This document shows positions 36,536 through 49,260 of a DNA stretch of 64,000 nt, piece by piece. The notes beneath the pieces are model-generated. The model saw only the letters and a list, made by a program, of their open reading frames with translations, did no database searches and had not been told where the DNA came from. Location: the NCBI GenBank assembly GCA_003508835.1, contig PUFA01000022.1, positions 6,014,001-6,078,000 on the forward strand. Reading direction: 5' to 3'. How positions within the stretch are numbered: position 1 is the stretch's first letter; each line of letters starts with the position of its first letter. The position numbers and the translations under genes were made by a program. Source of the DNA: Eonycteris spelaea (lineage: Eukaryota; Chordata; Mammalia; Chiroptera; Pteropodidae).

Positions 36536-37063
36536 TTTTTAAATATAGAGAATGTTAGGAATTATTTGCAAAGTGAAAAGAGAAATACTGAAAAATGGTT
36601 CTAGGTCATTTTCCAATTCAATATTGCAGGTTCCTAGAAAAATTTATAAAAATCTCCATTTTATGATAATATTTTCAAAGAGCAACTCCTTGAAATCAGG
36701 AAGCAAGTTACACATTCTGTTAAAGGAAGCAGTTCCTTGCAGTGATTCCTCTCATCACCTTGACTGATGATTTATGATGTGGTCTGAAAACAGACTTGCC
36801 TCTTTTCCTAGCATCATATTTTTATTTCAGGTATTTACAAAAACGACCCCAATTTATCCTCTTTCTATTGCCCTAACACTGTTTTTCTCCTTCAGTTGGT
36901 TCTGTTCTGTAATTCTATCTTTATACTTTTTTGAATTTAATTTATATCTAGCTTGTTCATTTAGGCAACTGAAATATGAACCCCAGCCTTATACATTACA
37001 TACAGATATTTTAGCACTGGTTCTTAACATACAGTAAATATAAAAATCCTTGCTGATAGGCTG

Positions 37064-37065
<2 letters not shown>
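36536..37065. other. No recognised feature
   Basis: AT-rich unique DNA after the L1 3' end. Two short plus frames (71 and 87 codons) lack any motif. Confidence 0.5.
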
Positions 37066-37112
<47 letters not shown>

Positions 37113-37121
37113 TATATATAC
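37066..37121. repeat. (TA)n microsatellite
   Basis: TA dinucleotides with one phase change near 37104. Confidence 0.95.
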
Positions 37122-37131
37122 TGAATATATA

Positions 37132-37170
37132 TTGATTATGTTTGTGTTGTACCTTGTCTTTTGTGCATTA
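37132..37170 (+). repeat. 39-bp near-repeat, copy A
   Basis: Shares 33 of 39 positions with 38371-38409; common core ATGTTTG(T/C)GTTGTACCT. Each copy lies close to a long TA run, so both may be remnants of one local duplication or one unnamed repeat family. Confidence 0.6.
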
Positions 37171-37275
37171 GGATATATGTGTGTGTAACATATATATGTG
37201 TGTGTGTGCAATATATATGTATATTACACACATATATATATATATATATATATATTACACACATATATATCCTAA
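37168..37275. repeat. ~108-bp imperfect palindrome of TA/TG/CA repeats (cruciform-capable)
   Basis: The 21-base left arm (37168-37188, starting TTAGGATATATGTGTG) is almost the reverse complement of the right arm (37255-37275, ending CACACATATATATCCTAA). The interior continues the symmetry with TG repeats on the left and CA repeats on the right around TA runs. Such sequence can extrude a hairpin or cruciform. Confidence 0.8.
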
Positions 37276-38197
37276 CACACATAGCATTTTATTAAGTAAA
37301 CTAAACAATATGGGTTGTTCAATTATTTAACAACTATTTTTGGAGTTCTTGCTATAAGCCACATCATGCACTAATCTCTAGAGATTCAAAGAGAAATTGA
37401 ACAAATGTCCTATTCTTGTGGGGCCACTTGTTAAATGTCCCATGACAGTTTCCAATGTATATTTTTAAAGGTGGTATCATTTATCATGTGCATATTATGT
37501 TTTCTTGAGCAGATAGTTGTCCATTATATCTAATCTCATAGATATCACTAGTAGCCAGGTTCTGTTGAAGTAAAGAGTTTTCTGTACAGTTAATGACTTC
37601 TTTGAGTAGGACTAATACAAACTAAGAAATAGTTTCCCAGATAAAGTATATTTCAAAGCTTGCTATATAATACAAGAAATATGCCTGCTGAAAAATTAAG
37701 AAAAACTATTGAGCACTTCAGTATGAATATTGTTATTTTAACATGCTAACTCATTTAATTTGATATATGACATTAGAAACATTAATTTCAAATCGCTTCT
37801 ATAAATATGTTTAAGTAAACTTTCTGGACAAAATCTCCATGATCACCAATACCACATTCTCAAGAGAGTCTATTTTGCTCTAGCTCTGGCTGTAATTACT
37901 CCAAAGTGGAGGCAAAAAATGACTGGGATCAGTATTGTTGAGAAATGCGTGGCCTAGTTACCTGGGAGGCACCCAAGGTTCGCCTAACAACAGGAGATTT
38001 TTGACAGCTTCTCAACTGCCCGAAGCAGCCTCGGTGGTTGCTTTTACCCTATTATAACCTAAAGGACTAAAATCATTGCTCTCGTAAATTTAAGTGGGAA
38101 AACTTTGCAGGTTTTTTCTAATGGAAATCATTTAACATTTCTGATCTACCACTCATACTTGTAGAGTATACATCATGTATTATGTAAAAAGAAAAAA

Positions 38198-38198
<1 letters not shown>
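37276..38198. other. No recognised gene or transposon
   Basis: Unique DNA between the two TA-repeat clusters; nothing identifiable. Confidence 0.5.

Positions 38199-38262
<64 letters not shown>
38199..38262. repeat. (TA)n microsatellite with TG start
   Basis: A TGTGTG start followed by about 28 TA units; probably highly polymorphic. Confidence 0.95.
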
Positions 38263-38265
<3 letters not shown>

Positions 38266-38370
38266 CATTGGTGAAAATTATATGAATAGATATGTATTAT
38301 CATTGTATGAATCAAAATATCACCTATAGCCCATACTGGTAAGTCATGTGTACGATTTAATATTTTAGCA

Positions 38371-38409
38371 TTGACTATGTTTGCGTTGTACCTAATCTTT
38401 GGTGCACTA
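38371..38409 (+). repeat. 39-bp near-repeat, copy B
   Basis: Partner of 37132-37170 (33 of 39 positions equal), 1.24 kb apart in direct orientation. Confidence 0.6.
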
Positions 38410-41400
38410 TCTAAACTGAATCAGAGCTAGATCTGAAAGTAGAATTGAATTTCTTTTGCATGTGCACAATATGTTTTCATAAAAAGTGAAGTAGAAACTG
38501 ACTGATGACTATGTTCTCAGACATATTACATATATTTATCTATAACTCAGTAATTTTGAGTGAGTAAAAATCATCGACCCCTTTGTATGTGGAAATTATC
38601 GAATTAACTCTTTATGTAATCTAGATTTGTGAGGAAAATTATATTACTATTAATTTGCCACTTGGGTATTTCTCTGTGTTTTGCCAATTAATTAATATTG
38701 AATAATATGATATTGGAAGCATTGCGTGCCTTTGTTTTTCTTTTAGTGAGTTCTTAAGATACCTTTATTCAGGTTGTACCTGTTTTTCCTCATGTTTGAA
38801 ACTGTAACTGGAATCACCACTGTCTCAGCCAGTTAATCAAGATCAACATCAGCATTAATAATTCAGGTTCATGGTAGGTACCCTTCATATGATGAAAATG
38901 GCAATTAACATCTGTGATCTTTCTTCTAAAAACATACGCCCCACTCTAATCATGTGATGAACATTAGACAAAAAACAAGTGAGGGGAAGTCTACAAAATA
39001 CCTGACCTACACTCCTCAATGCAAATGATGCTCCAGACACACACTGTGGGCCTATGTCGTTTACCCAAGAGCAGGTTCCTCTGGTTTCCCTAAACTAATG
39101 ACTCATGTGGTACATCTCTACTAAATGAATGGAATGTCTAGAAAACACACGGTTTGGCTCATATACTAAAAGAGATGAACTTATTTTTGGATGAACATTT
39201 TATTTTACCCTTGAAGACATTGCTCAAGGTAATGTAAGGAGTGCAAAACAGTCAAAAACAGCAAAACAAAAACAATGAACTGGTGAACAACGTATTTGTG
39301 CTGAACAAATTGACTTAGTTGCCCTCAATTGTTTACTTGTTACTTGGGCTCAGTAATAGAGTTGTTGATTCCTACATCCTTAGAATTGCCAGAGGTAAAA
39401 GCTGTTTCACTACGACTTGGTTATTATTTTATTCAATATGTATTTTCCCCATAGGGTTTTATTCACTGCTCACACACACGGAGAGAGGACGGGTTGCATT
39501 CCACTTTTATTTTGTTTATCAGGATCAGTTACATTGCACCCCTATCGATCAGAGGCCATCTTTAAGAATGAAATTCAGAAGACCAGTGAGGAAGAGGAAA
39601 ATCTCCAGGGCCAGAAAAAAAAAAACAGGAGAATGGAATACAGTAACATGCTTCCTCATTACAATCCTGCCTAATCAAATGTATTAGTCTTTGTCTCCCT
39701 TTATTTATTAATTTATTTTGTGTGTAATTACTCTCTTTATAGAACTATGAAAAGCAGACTCCAACAATTAAGTCCTTCCCCTCACAGTAGACAAGAAAAA
39801 AAAATTATAGATGTGATATACAAAGCAAAAGTAATATTTAATAGATTTCATGTCAATAATCTCTAAAATAAGCCATAAAATTAAGGTTATCCATAAAATT
39901 ACAGTTATATAAAATTTTCCTCAGTTTTCTGACGAAGCTGAGTGATTACATTGTTCCTGAATTCATTCACTCAGTCAGTGAAAATGTATTTGTGCTCAAT
40001 TATGGGTTGTTATTTCCTGCCTTTCATTTTGGCGAGGAGACAAACATTAGCTTGTAATGAAATTAATTTTCTCTGGAAAAAATTGTATTTGTAATTATTT
40101 ATTGTGTTTCTAGGATAAGAAGAGGAGGCTAAGTTTAGAAATTGCTTTACATTTTTTCTACAAATACTCAAACTCAAACTTTTTCTTTAAGCTTTTATAG
40201 GTTTATCTAACTGAACTATCATCAACTCAAATGTCATTATCATCAAATGTCACTATCCTTTTTTGCTTTGTTTACTAGGCATTCATAGTCCCTTCATGGA
40301 GAGAACTGAATTCCCAGCTAGTAAATATTTTATAATCAGTATATATGACTAATTCACACTCGTCCTTGTTTCTTATTTCTTTACTCGGTTTTTCAATTTA
40401 TTTTTCTCATTAAGTTATTTTTTTCCTCTACCCACCTCATCATTTTCTCCCATTTCATTTATTTCCAAGTATTTTCCTCATTTTACAGTGAGACATAATA
40501 TGACTTTCAAATTTATAATTTCTATTTTTCTCATTCCCTTGCTTTTATTTCACAGAAAATAGGAAGTCCTATCATGTTGCCTCTTCTCCCACCCCAAACC
40601 CTTTCATCACATAGGGAAAGTGCACATGGCTGGCAGTACCACCAGGAAGATAATCCTGGAAGAAAGCATCAGACTTGAAGTTTTCAACTGCCTTCATGAG
40701 GAAAGGAAGTAGGGTTCTTCATGGCAAGGAGACTGTTTGGAGCTGAATATTTGAAACACTTCTGTATATGTTGTTGTGATAAATATAGGATTAGCTCTCT
40801 AGAGCTTAGAATTATTATAACTGAGAACAAGAAAAGGATAAATGACAGAAAGCTGTTTAAGAGGTAAAATAGAATTTGCAAAACCATTTCAATACCTTTC
40901 GTCAAATAGAACTGAAGTGTTGAAAACCACATTCGAATGCGTGTTCATTAAAAAGAATAAAAGGAGTTAGCCCGCCCTACCCAATTTCTCTCTTACCACT
41001 TTCACTAGCATTATGTAACTGCAGTGTGTTCTAGCCCTAACTACTAACGAAATATTTTTCATCTGTTCCATACTCCTCAACATACGGATGGCAAATAAAT
41101 TTTATTTTGCATGTGCACTCAATTAATAAATACTGACTGCCTGGGGGGCTCTGCCAAGTTGACCTAGAAGCCATATCTGGGTTCAGAGATAAAGCAAGGG
41201 TGCGTGTTCGGAATTAGTGGGGGGAAGAGAAGGCACACCACCCCCAACCTGCGTTTACACTTTAGATAATACTGACTTTGACCAGGAAAATTTAATTACC
41301 TACTTCCTTTGTGAGTCCTAGTAATATTTAGGAAACTTTTGATTTTTAAAATAAAAAATTGAGAAAGTACAATATTTGAACTAGTAAAAAAAGTGGCAAA

Positions 41401-44117
41401 CATTTATATAATACTTTATATAAAATTATCTTATATATACTATAAAAGAGAGGAATACATATTTTATATAATAAAATCAACTATATTGGTAATGCTTACT
41501 ATATTATACTTAGGAAAGTTTAGAATTTAGTTAGACTAAAGAAAACTACTTGCAAGTATGTGTATACTAAAAATCAACACCATATCAATGAAACCCCTTC
41601 TGTTGTTAAAGTCCCAATTAAAAAAAGCTATATATGTGAAAAAAAAAAATAGGCCTGTACAGTGTATATATAGTTTGCAATAGTTATCTGAAAATCTTTA
41701 AGATAGTTTTATCAAATTTTAATTACCCGAATTTTAATCTTGCATTTAAAAAAGAAAGTTTCTTATTAAAAGAGAATGCTAAATAATTTTGATAAGTTTC
41801 TTTGTCTCTTTCCGCTCCAATATTCATTTATAGAATAAGTTTGAGGTTTTATATTTCTGATGTTGTTCAACAAATTGAACTGCATATGCTTTTCAATGAC
41901 TCATTTATAAAATAGCTGATTTGATACTCATATCAATGGAAGCAGGCCAGTGTTTCAATCTAGGAAACAATTCAATTTGAAACAGAGCTAACTGAGATTT
42001 CTATATTGAAAAGCCACTGTTCTTTAGCAAACTGCTGAAATGAATTTAGAGGCTGGGAAAACGGCCAAACAGAAACACAAACCAAACTCCTTTAAACCAC
42101 AGAATTACAACATCAAAGTAAGCTTAATTACCATTCTTCTCATCCTAATCCCTCTGGCCACTTCAACTCTGCCCTGACAGAGCCTCGAAGGTTTTAAAGT
42201 GACACACCGGGCTTAATTTCGGTTTTAACAAAATTCAAATGCTCCAATACTGATAGCTACGGATCCAAAAATTTTTTTTAGTTGACTCCTATTTTTTTTT
42301 TTTTTTGATAGAATCACTGCGGAAATTTTGCTGAAAAAAATAAAGACTATTTGTTTTCATTCACGCATACCATTGTTTTTAACTATTCGTGGACCGTTGT
42401 CATACTTATTTTGCAAAAGATACAAAGGAGTGGCATTAAGAAAGGAATAACGTTTTCACACAGTGCTTGAATTATACCACATCATCTGATGTTCTAACAA
42501 CCCCGGGGCGGGGGGAGGTTTCTCTTTGAAAAAGAGGGTTCCTCAGTAGGCAGTTTATTCAACGCCATTAAGTTAGAAAATAACAAAACAAGCATTCCAA
42601 TCCAAGCCCAAACACCAACAGGGTCAGTGTCACCTTTCGGCCTCCCTGACATATCAGGCTCCTCTGCAAGTAATTATTGTCCTGTTCATTTCAGGAATTC
42701 TCTCAAAATATACAGTCAATTACTTAAGGCAACTGTATGTTTTATTAGAATATGCTTAGAGATTAAATGTCACATAAATTGTTAATAAATGTATTGTAAT
42801 GTCTTATTTGCCATCAAAGTCCTGGCCTGTAGTTAGGTCTTACTAAGTCAATAGGTGACTCCCTTAAGAGAAGCAAACGTCTAAATTCTTAGCTACCCTA
42901 AATCTGAATGGGTTAATCTTCATTCTTGAATGCATCGAGGATATGTTCTTTTTTAAAAAGAATACTTTAAATAAATAATCAAGACATTGAATGATTTAAG
43001 TAGTTATCATTTATATTCTCTACTTTTTTTTTATTACTAGTGGAACTCAATTTGGTTCAGGTACTCAAAGTTTAACTTCTCAATAGCATGCTCCTTTAAA
43101 AGAAAGTACAGGTTTTACAAAGCTATCAGTTGTATGAGAGCACAAATATAAAATGTCTTTGATCAAAATTAATTCAATTGCATAACAGCCAACTTGTAAC
43201 CAGGACAATAAATAACTGCTGACACTAAGTTTGGATGGAACATAATTTATCAGATAAAAACTAGAGGTCACGATGCATTTACGACAGCTATCTATACAGT
43301 CAAATTTTGTTGCAAAATAATTTAGTTAGGGCTTTGGAAGCAATTAATTCATTAAAGGCTGCCATTTATCAGCCTAAACAAGACATTTCTCTTCCTTTCA
43401 GATAAGAAGCCTACTGTGCCCAAACTATTAGATTCTCCAAATATTTTATAGTGTATAGTTTAAAATTTTAGTAGGATAGATAAAAACTAATCGCAACAAA
43501 CATACTCTTAAAAAGAGTTTCAGGTGATATTTACTATTTTCCTTAGCAAAAAAAAAAAAAAAAAAAGTCAAAACTTGAGGTAGGCGCAAATATATAAGAT
43601 GAACATTTATCCCTACATAGACGAACTTGACCATCTGGGAGTTTAGGTAAATGTGTCTTTCTGGATGGTTCAATTTTAGAAAAGTAAAAGGTTAACCTAA
43701 AATAAAATATATCTTTACTTTAAATTCAAATGGATTTCTTCAGCATAGAATATTTGCTATATTATTTATTTCTAAATGGTTAATGTCTACAGTATTATTA
43801 TCAGTTACTGTATTTCTTAAAAGATCCAGTTGTAAATATGGACTATGTATGGAGTCTTAAAGACTAAGCATTATTCTAGTGTCTTCTAAAATCTGATGCT
43901 TTAAAATTTAATCAATTGTAATCAAAATTCTGGTCACATGCTTTCTTATAGAATTAAATAATAATAGTAATAAAAATTAAACTCTATAGTACAAAATAGG
44001 CTATTCTTTATATATTTCTTTGAGTTATAAAAATGAATGACTTAGATAAATTAAAATAATATTAATCATTTCTAAACTTTTGTCTTTATGAGATATGTTC
44101 TTCTGACTATAGATAGT
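38410..44117. other. Long repeat-poor block (5.7 kb), no gene seen
   Basis: No LINE, SINE, LTR or DNA transposon recognised. Simple runs are limited to T15 at 42292-42306 and A19 at 43548-43566. The largest frame, 122 codons on plus at 39319-39687, ends in Lys/Arg-rich sequence from an A-rich tract and has no domain. Slightly GC-richer patches lie at 41130-41260 and 42590-42670. Confidence 0.55.
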
Positions 44118-44425
44118 AACAAATATTTATTGATGTACTTATTGATTTAAGTGGTGGGATGCAACTATGAATTATACAGGCCAGGGCTCTCTTGTTTTGT
44201 AACTTATCTTCCAACTGAGAAAAAAAAAAAAACCCTACAAATTAAGTACAGGTACAAACTACATATTTGCATAGCAGTAATAAATGTTATGAATGGAATA
44301 AAAAGGGAGACATGACAAAGACCCATGTAGTTGGAGGAATGGATTTACTTTTCAATGAGTGATGAAGCCTGATCTATCTGACAAGGTGGGAATTAAAGCG
44401 AAATTCAAGAGATGAAACTGGCCAA

Positions 44426-44468
<43 letters not shown>

Positions 44469-44680
44469 GGGATAATAATTCTATATAGAGAAAAACGTAA
44501 TTCCAATGATTCAGAAGAAATACCTTGTTATATTCAAGGGAAGCAAAGGAAGCCACTGTGGCCAGAATGTAATGAGCAAGGGGAGCATTGGTGCAGATGG
44601 AAATAGGGACCTAGGAGGGGCCTGATCACACAAGGTCTTGTAGGACGTGATGGTTCTCCTTTTAGACTGTTTTCTTCGCT
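44118..44680 (-). mobile_element. L2 LINE 3' half, antisense, with a CA microsatellite inside
   Basis: Begins 'AACAAATATTTATTGATGTA', the antisense L2 3' end. 'CAGGCCAGGGCTCTC' and 'AGCAGTAATAAATGTTATGAATGG' follow, then after the CA run 'GGAAGCCACTGTGGCCAGAA' and 'GGGGCCTGATCACACAAGGTCTTG'. The last blocks match L2 antisense 'GGAGGCCAGTGTGGCTGGAG' and 'GGGCCAGATCATGTAGGGCCTTGTAGG'. About 560 bp are retained. Confidence 0.8.
44430..44467 (+). repeat. (CA)n microsatellite
   Basis: About 19 perfect CA units inside an L2 copy. The 60-64 codon frames spanning it on both strands are His-Thr/Cys-Val repeats and not genes. Confidence 0.97.
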
Positions 44681-44862
44681 ACTTTGAAATAGAATGCAAA
44701 TGCTAAGAATCATTCGCTGCTGGGGAGAACTGATGCCGTACTAAAAAGTCCCACTTCAGAGGATAAAGATGATACTTCTACATACAGACTACCTGCAACA
44801 TATACACTACCAGGAGACAATTTTCTCAAGCTCTAATCTCATGACGCTAAACATGCAACATA

Positions 44863-45176
44863 TAGTTGAACCTCAAACAATATGGAGGTTAGGGGTGCCT
44901 ACCTAGTCACAGTCGAAAAATCTGCACATAATTTTTGACTTCCCCAAAATTTAGCTACTGTTGACCGAAAGCCTTACTGATAACATAAACAATTGATCAA
45001 CACATATTTCATACATGTATTACATACTATATTCTTACAATGGAGTAAGCTAGAGCTAAGAAAATGTTATGAAAAGCTTAAGGAAGGAAAAATACCTTTG
45101 CAGTACTTATTGAAAAAAATCTGCATATAAGTGGATCTGTAAAATTCAAACCCACGTTGTTCAAAGGTCAAGGGTA
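44863..45176. mobile_element. MER2-type Tigger DNA transposon, near full length
   Basis: The left end 'GTTGAACCTCAAACAATATG' plus 'GAGGTTAGGGGTGCC' and the right end 'CCCACGTTGTTCAAAGGTCA' are the inverted termini of MER2 ('CAGTTGACCCTTGAACAACG'). 'GGTTAGGGGCGCC' is its subterminal motif. Interior landmarks agree: 'CTGTTGACCGAAAGCCTTAC', 'TAACATAAACAATTGATCAA', 'TTCTTACAATGGAGTAAGCTAGAG'. Length (~314 bp) is close to the ~345 bp consensus. It is flanked by TA on both sides, the Tc1/mariner-class target. Non-autonomous; no transposase. Confidence 0.88.
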
Positions 45177-45931
45177 ATTTGCATCTTATAATGCTATAAA
45201 ATTTATTTCTTAATACTATAATATGATTAAAAGTACTAAAACTATGTCATATGCCTACTTTCTCAGAAAATTGTTCGAATAATAAAATACGAGTCCGGAA
45301 TAATATACAGCATGGTATCATAGATAAGGTGCATTTTACTGAGGACAAAAAATTGGCAAAATGTAAATTCTATCAGTATAACAGATGTCATTTCATGTAG
45401 CACATGGTATGAAAATAATTATCTTACTAAAATTAAGAATGTATATTTATAAAGTAGTAAAATATGAAAGTGAATGATACATTGGTGGTATTTTTGTAAC
45501 TGCATTTTCAAATAGCTCAAAATTTTACTCTATGAGATCTATACTAGTTACTACTCGATGGAGTTGTACATAAAACAAAATTCCAAATGCAGTTTTCAGG
45601 TATATAAAGATTTATTCTTATCATGTAAATTTACTGCAAAGAAATGGAGCTCAAGATTAGAAGAGTAGTTCTGGTGTTATTATGACTATCACAATAAAAT
45701 AAAACTATAGGCTATAAAAAACCCTAATATTGGACGGTTCAAAAAGAACAAAAGAAAAACAATCCACATACTAATTATTGCTTAAAAGAGCCTTCAGAAG
45801 TGATCCTCATATTCATAATTAGTATAAAATATATATATAAACAAATGAATCAAAGAAAGTTTAAAAAAGGCTATAATTGCTCAGTCACAAAACTGCATCT
45901 TTAATCACAATGCAGCATAATTCATATTTAA
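45177..45931. other. No recognised feature
   Basis: AT-rich unique DNA. Confidence 0.5.
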
Positions 45932-46065
45932 AACCTTTTTATTGAGATATAATTAACATCACATATAAAACTTTATTACAGCTAACAGAAGTTCAACATA
46001 AAATATCAAAATAGGTCAATGCCCTCATAATAAATTATACTAAGATATATCACTAACTAGACCAC
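45932..46065 (-). mobile_element. L1 3' UTR fragment, antisense
   Basis: 'CCTTTTTATTGAGATATAATTAACATCACAT', then 'GTTCAACATAAAATATCAAAATA', match the antisense L1 3' UTR 'TTTTTATTGAGATATAATTGACATACAAC...TACAACATAATGATTCGATA'. Confidence 0.65.
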
Positions 46066-47440
46066 TTGTGATTTTTAAAATTTCTATTAAAGTATTTTAA
46101 ATATTTATGAAAATCTATGTACTTCTCCCAATTATCCTTGTGAAAACCACTACCTGCAGTAAAATACACGTTATCTAAAATATAAATATATCAATGCAAC
46201 ACTAATTAAAGTTGGAGTGCTACTGTTGTCTTGATTATAGTGAGGAAATACAGAATTTCTGTTCTATGAGAAAGTGTGATCTATTAAGTAGCTTAAAGAA
46301 TTATACAATAAGAAAAGTTAATTTAAGTATTGATTATTTGTTGGAAAACAAGATAAAGAACAAATGAGCAACATCAAGTTTCTGAATATAGATACTTAGC
46401 TAAAATTGGGAAAAGTTTGATATATTATATATACCTTCAGTTGACACCAAATAAGTATAAAACGCTGACTCATGAACATGCAATTACAGGGTTGAAAAGA
46501 CTCATAAATGATGGGAATCAAAATGGTTGAGGTCATTTCTAACAGAATAATGTACTGCCTTTTTATCAACCTGTAACATACGGTTCTAAGAACAGAAAAA
46601 CTACTCGCCAAGTATGTTTCCTTTCTCAGCATTTGACTTAATACTAATATACAAATATTTCATCCCTTAACTTTTTCTTTCATTTGATGTTGAGTCTTAA
46701 ACTCATTTATCATTCTTATTTCGATGATATTCAATCAATACATATTTTTTCTTCCTCTCCTGACATATTTTCACTGCTCTGCACCTTCCCAGAGAATATC
46801 GAGTCAACGCTCTGAAGATATGCCCTTTCTGTCTCCTACAGAGCTGCGTCTCGCCTTTCATCTTAGAATTCCTTCATCTACCATAACAATGGAGTGAAAA
46901 GACTGTACTCTCGTTTTAAATACAAAACTATTACTATCCTTTAAGGACTCCTGCCTCTCTTATTGCTCGATCCTTTTAGGTATACTTCTGATAGGTTCCT
47001 TAACTTTTTTTCCCCCTGGCTTCTTTTATGATGGAAGGTGGCAGTGAGCACTTTTGTATAGCCCCTGTCTGCAGACACCTCCTTATCTGATGGTAAAAAT
47101 TGGTCTTTTTATTGAGTTGAAGAAATTGCCTGTGCCACATTTAAAAGAGCAGTGATGATAATTTTGGTTGAAGGGGACTGACAGTTATAAAATGTTAGTG
47201 ACGTTTCATAATATTCTTATTCTGCTCCTTTTTTTCTTCTGTAAGGGAAAAAATTAAAATTTCTTCTATACTTTCATAGCACTCTCAACCCTTTCCATTC
47301 ATTTTCTTCCATTTTTTAAATTCTAGGAGGCCAAATGCAAACATATAATGAAGTGTACTTATTATGTAATGAATTGAGAATAACACCACACTGATGCCAG
47401 ATAATAATACGAAACAAGTTGAAAATTTGTATATTTCTGT
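46066..47440. other. No recognised feature
   Basis: Unique sequence. 46780-46870 is locally less AT-rich with some CpG. No family recognised. Confidence 0.5.
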
Positions 47441-47575
47441 TAATAATATAAAATGGTATAGGAACTTTGGAAATGACTGTTTCAATACTTTTTTACATTT
47501 ATAAAGATACACATTTACTTGCCATATAACCCCGAAATTCAACATCCCACTCATGGACGTTTGTCTGCTAGAAAT
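47441..47575 (+). mobile_element. Old L1 ORF2 3' fragment, sense
   Basis: 'AAATGGTATAGGAACTTTGG' and 'CATATAACCCCGAAATTCAA' correspond to L1 'AAATGGTACAGCCACTTTGGAAAACAG' and 'CATATGACCCAGCAATTCCACTCCTAGG'. Heavily decayed. Confidence 0.65.
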
Positions 47576-48954
47576 AAATAATCAATCAATAAATAAACAA
47601 TAATAACCTTGTGAATAATACATAATAGATTTTATATAGTTTCTAAATATTAAATTCTATTTTAATTTCTGAACTCTTTTAAATAAATTTATCTTTATTT
47701 TTATGTCAACTTTAACGATTTTATAAAAATTATAAGTATAAAGGAAAATGCTTTGCAAATGGATGCATTGTCTAATTTATATGGTGATCTAGAAATATAT
47801 TTAAATTTTTTGAAATATTAAAATATATTTGAAGTATTTTAACATAAATGATTCCTGGCTAATAATGTTTTGATTCTTCCTAAGCCTTCCTATATAATCA
47901 AGTTGTTATATAATTTTTCTATATAATTAGCTTTCCTAATCCTATTTTAGACTCAGTTATGATTGTTTAGTATCCTGCCTACTACAGTTAACTCTAGATT
48001 GGCATACAAATAAAATGCCTGATTTTAAATTATTGATTTTTATTAAAAGGTATTGAATTATCTTTAAAAAAGCAATTACTTATTTTGTTTGTTTTTTTCA
48101 CATGAAAATATGTAAAACTAAGTATGAAATGGAGCATAACTTAAAAGACTCCTACAAATCCAATAATATGGAGTGTAAAAATGTTCTAGGCTACTGTAAT
48201 TTGTTTTCCTCTAAGACTTAATTATCTTTATATAGGGTAACAGGTTTATTAATAGGAAATAACAATTGCAGGTGTTTTTAGGGTCTTGGATATCATAAAA
48301 CATTAACAATGATGGTATTTTATAATTTATACATATATAAAGTGTTTCAATATGTAGCCTGTATATTGTGAATGTGCAAGTTTATATGTGTTGTGATCTG
48401 ACATCTTCAGTGAAAATATTTAAATATTAAGAATAAAGGTAATGAGTATTAAAAAAACTTTCATCTTTCCTATTTAGATCATCTTTTATTTAGGCTTAGA
48501 GATTTTCTTCATTACCATTATGGCTATTTATAACTTGATTTTTATTTCTGGTAATTGGTTGTATTAATTAACATACATGTTTATCTGATTATAAAATTAA
48601 TACATCTGTTGTGTAAGTTGCAGTTATCTTGAAGAATGAAATTAAAACCACCAATAATAATACTATTGCTCAGAAGTGAATACTTTCATACTCCAGTGTG
48701 TTTTTTTCTTTCTTAATTTCTTTTAAAATTTGAAAAATTTTTTATAACCACTTTTATTCAATGAAATTCTGATTCCCCCATATTATTAGGTATTTTCTAT
48801 AGCATGGTTTTGAATAAGACCATAATATCTTTTGGTAAGGATGTATTAGCATTTATTTATTAAGGGTCCTCTGTAGGTTACTACCAAGAATATACAAATA
48901 CGAATACTGTTAGATTAAAAATAAATAAATCTTTACATGTGGATCTGTGATAAT
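47576..48954. other. No recognised feature
   Basis: Very AT-rich DNA, no element or gene seen. Confidence 0.5.
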
Positions 48955-49260
48955 TTTCTGGAGATAAATTTCTACAGATTACCAGGTTGACATATGAGAA
49001 TTTAAATGTTTTGATAACTAGTTACAGTTTGCCTCCAAAAAAATTCTATCACAGTAGTGTTAGAAAACACTCATTTTACCATATGCTCTGTATCACTGTG
49101 TTATTAATTTTACACCAATTTTGTCAGGTGAAAATGGCATCACATTTGTTTTATTGTACATATTAATGACTCCATACAATGTTAGGTCTTTTTCAAATGT
49201 TTCTGAATCATCGATATTTTTATTTTGTGAATTTATTTACTTGCACAATTAAACTATATC
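48955..49260 (-). mobile_element. Old L1 (L1M) ORF2 3' fragment, antisense
   Basis: 'TTTCTACAGATTACCAGGTTGACATATGAG', 'GTTACAGTTTGCCTCCAAAAAAATTCTATC', 'CAGGTGAAAATGGCATCACATTTGTTTTA' and 'CAATGTTAGGTCTTTTTCAAATGTTT' follow the antisense L1 order ('TTGCCCTCCAAAAAGGTTGTACC...GGTGAAAAATGGTATCTCATTGTTGTTTTAATTTG'). Confidence 0.7.

Noticed and set aside
37011..38315. Tyr-Ile repeat proteins on the minus strand
   Set aside because: Translated TA microsatellites at 37.07-37.26 and 38.2 kb.
44374..44606. Cys-Val and His-Thr repeat frames
   Set aside because: Translated CA microsatellite inside an L2 copy.
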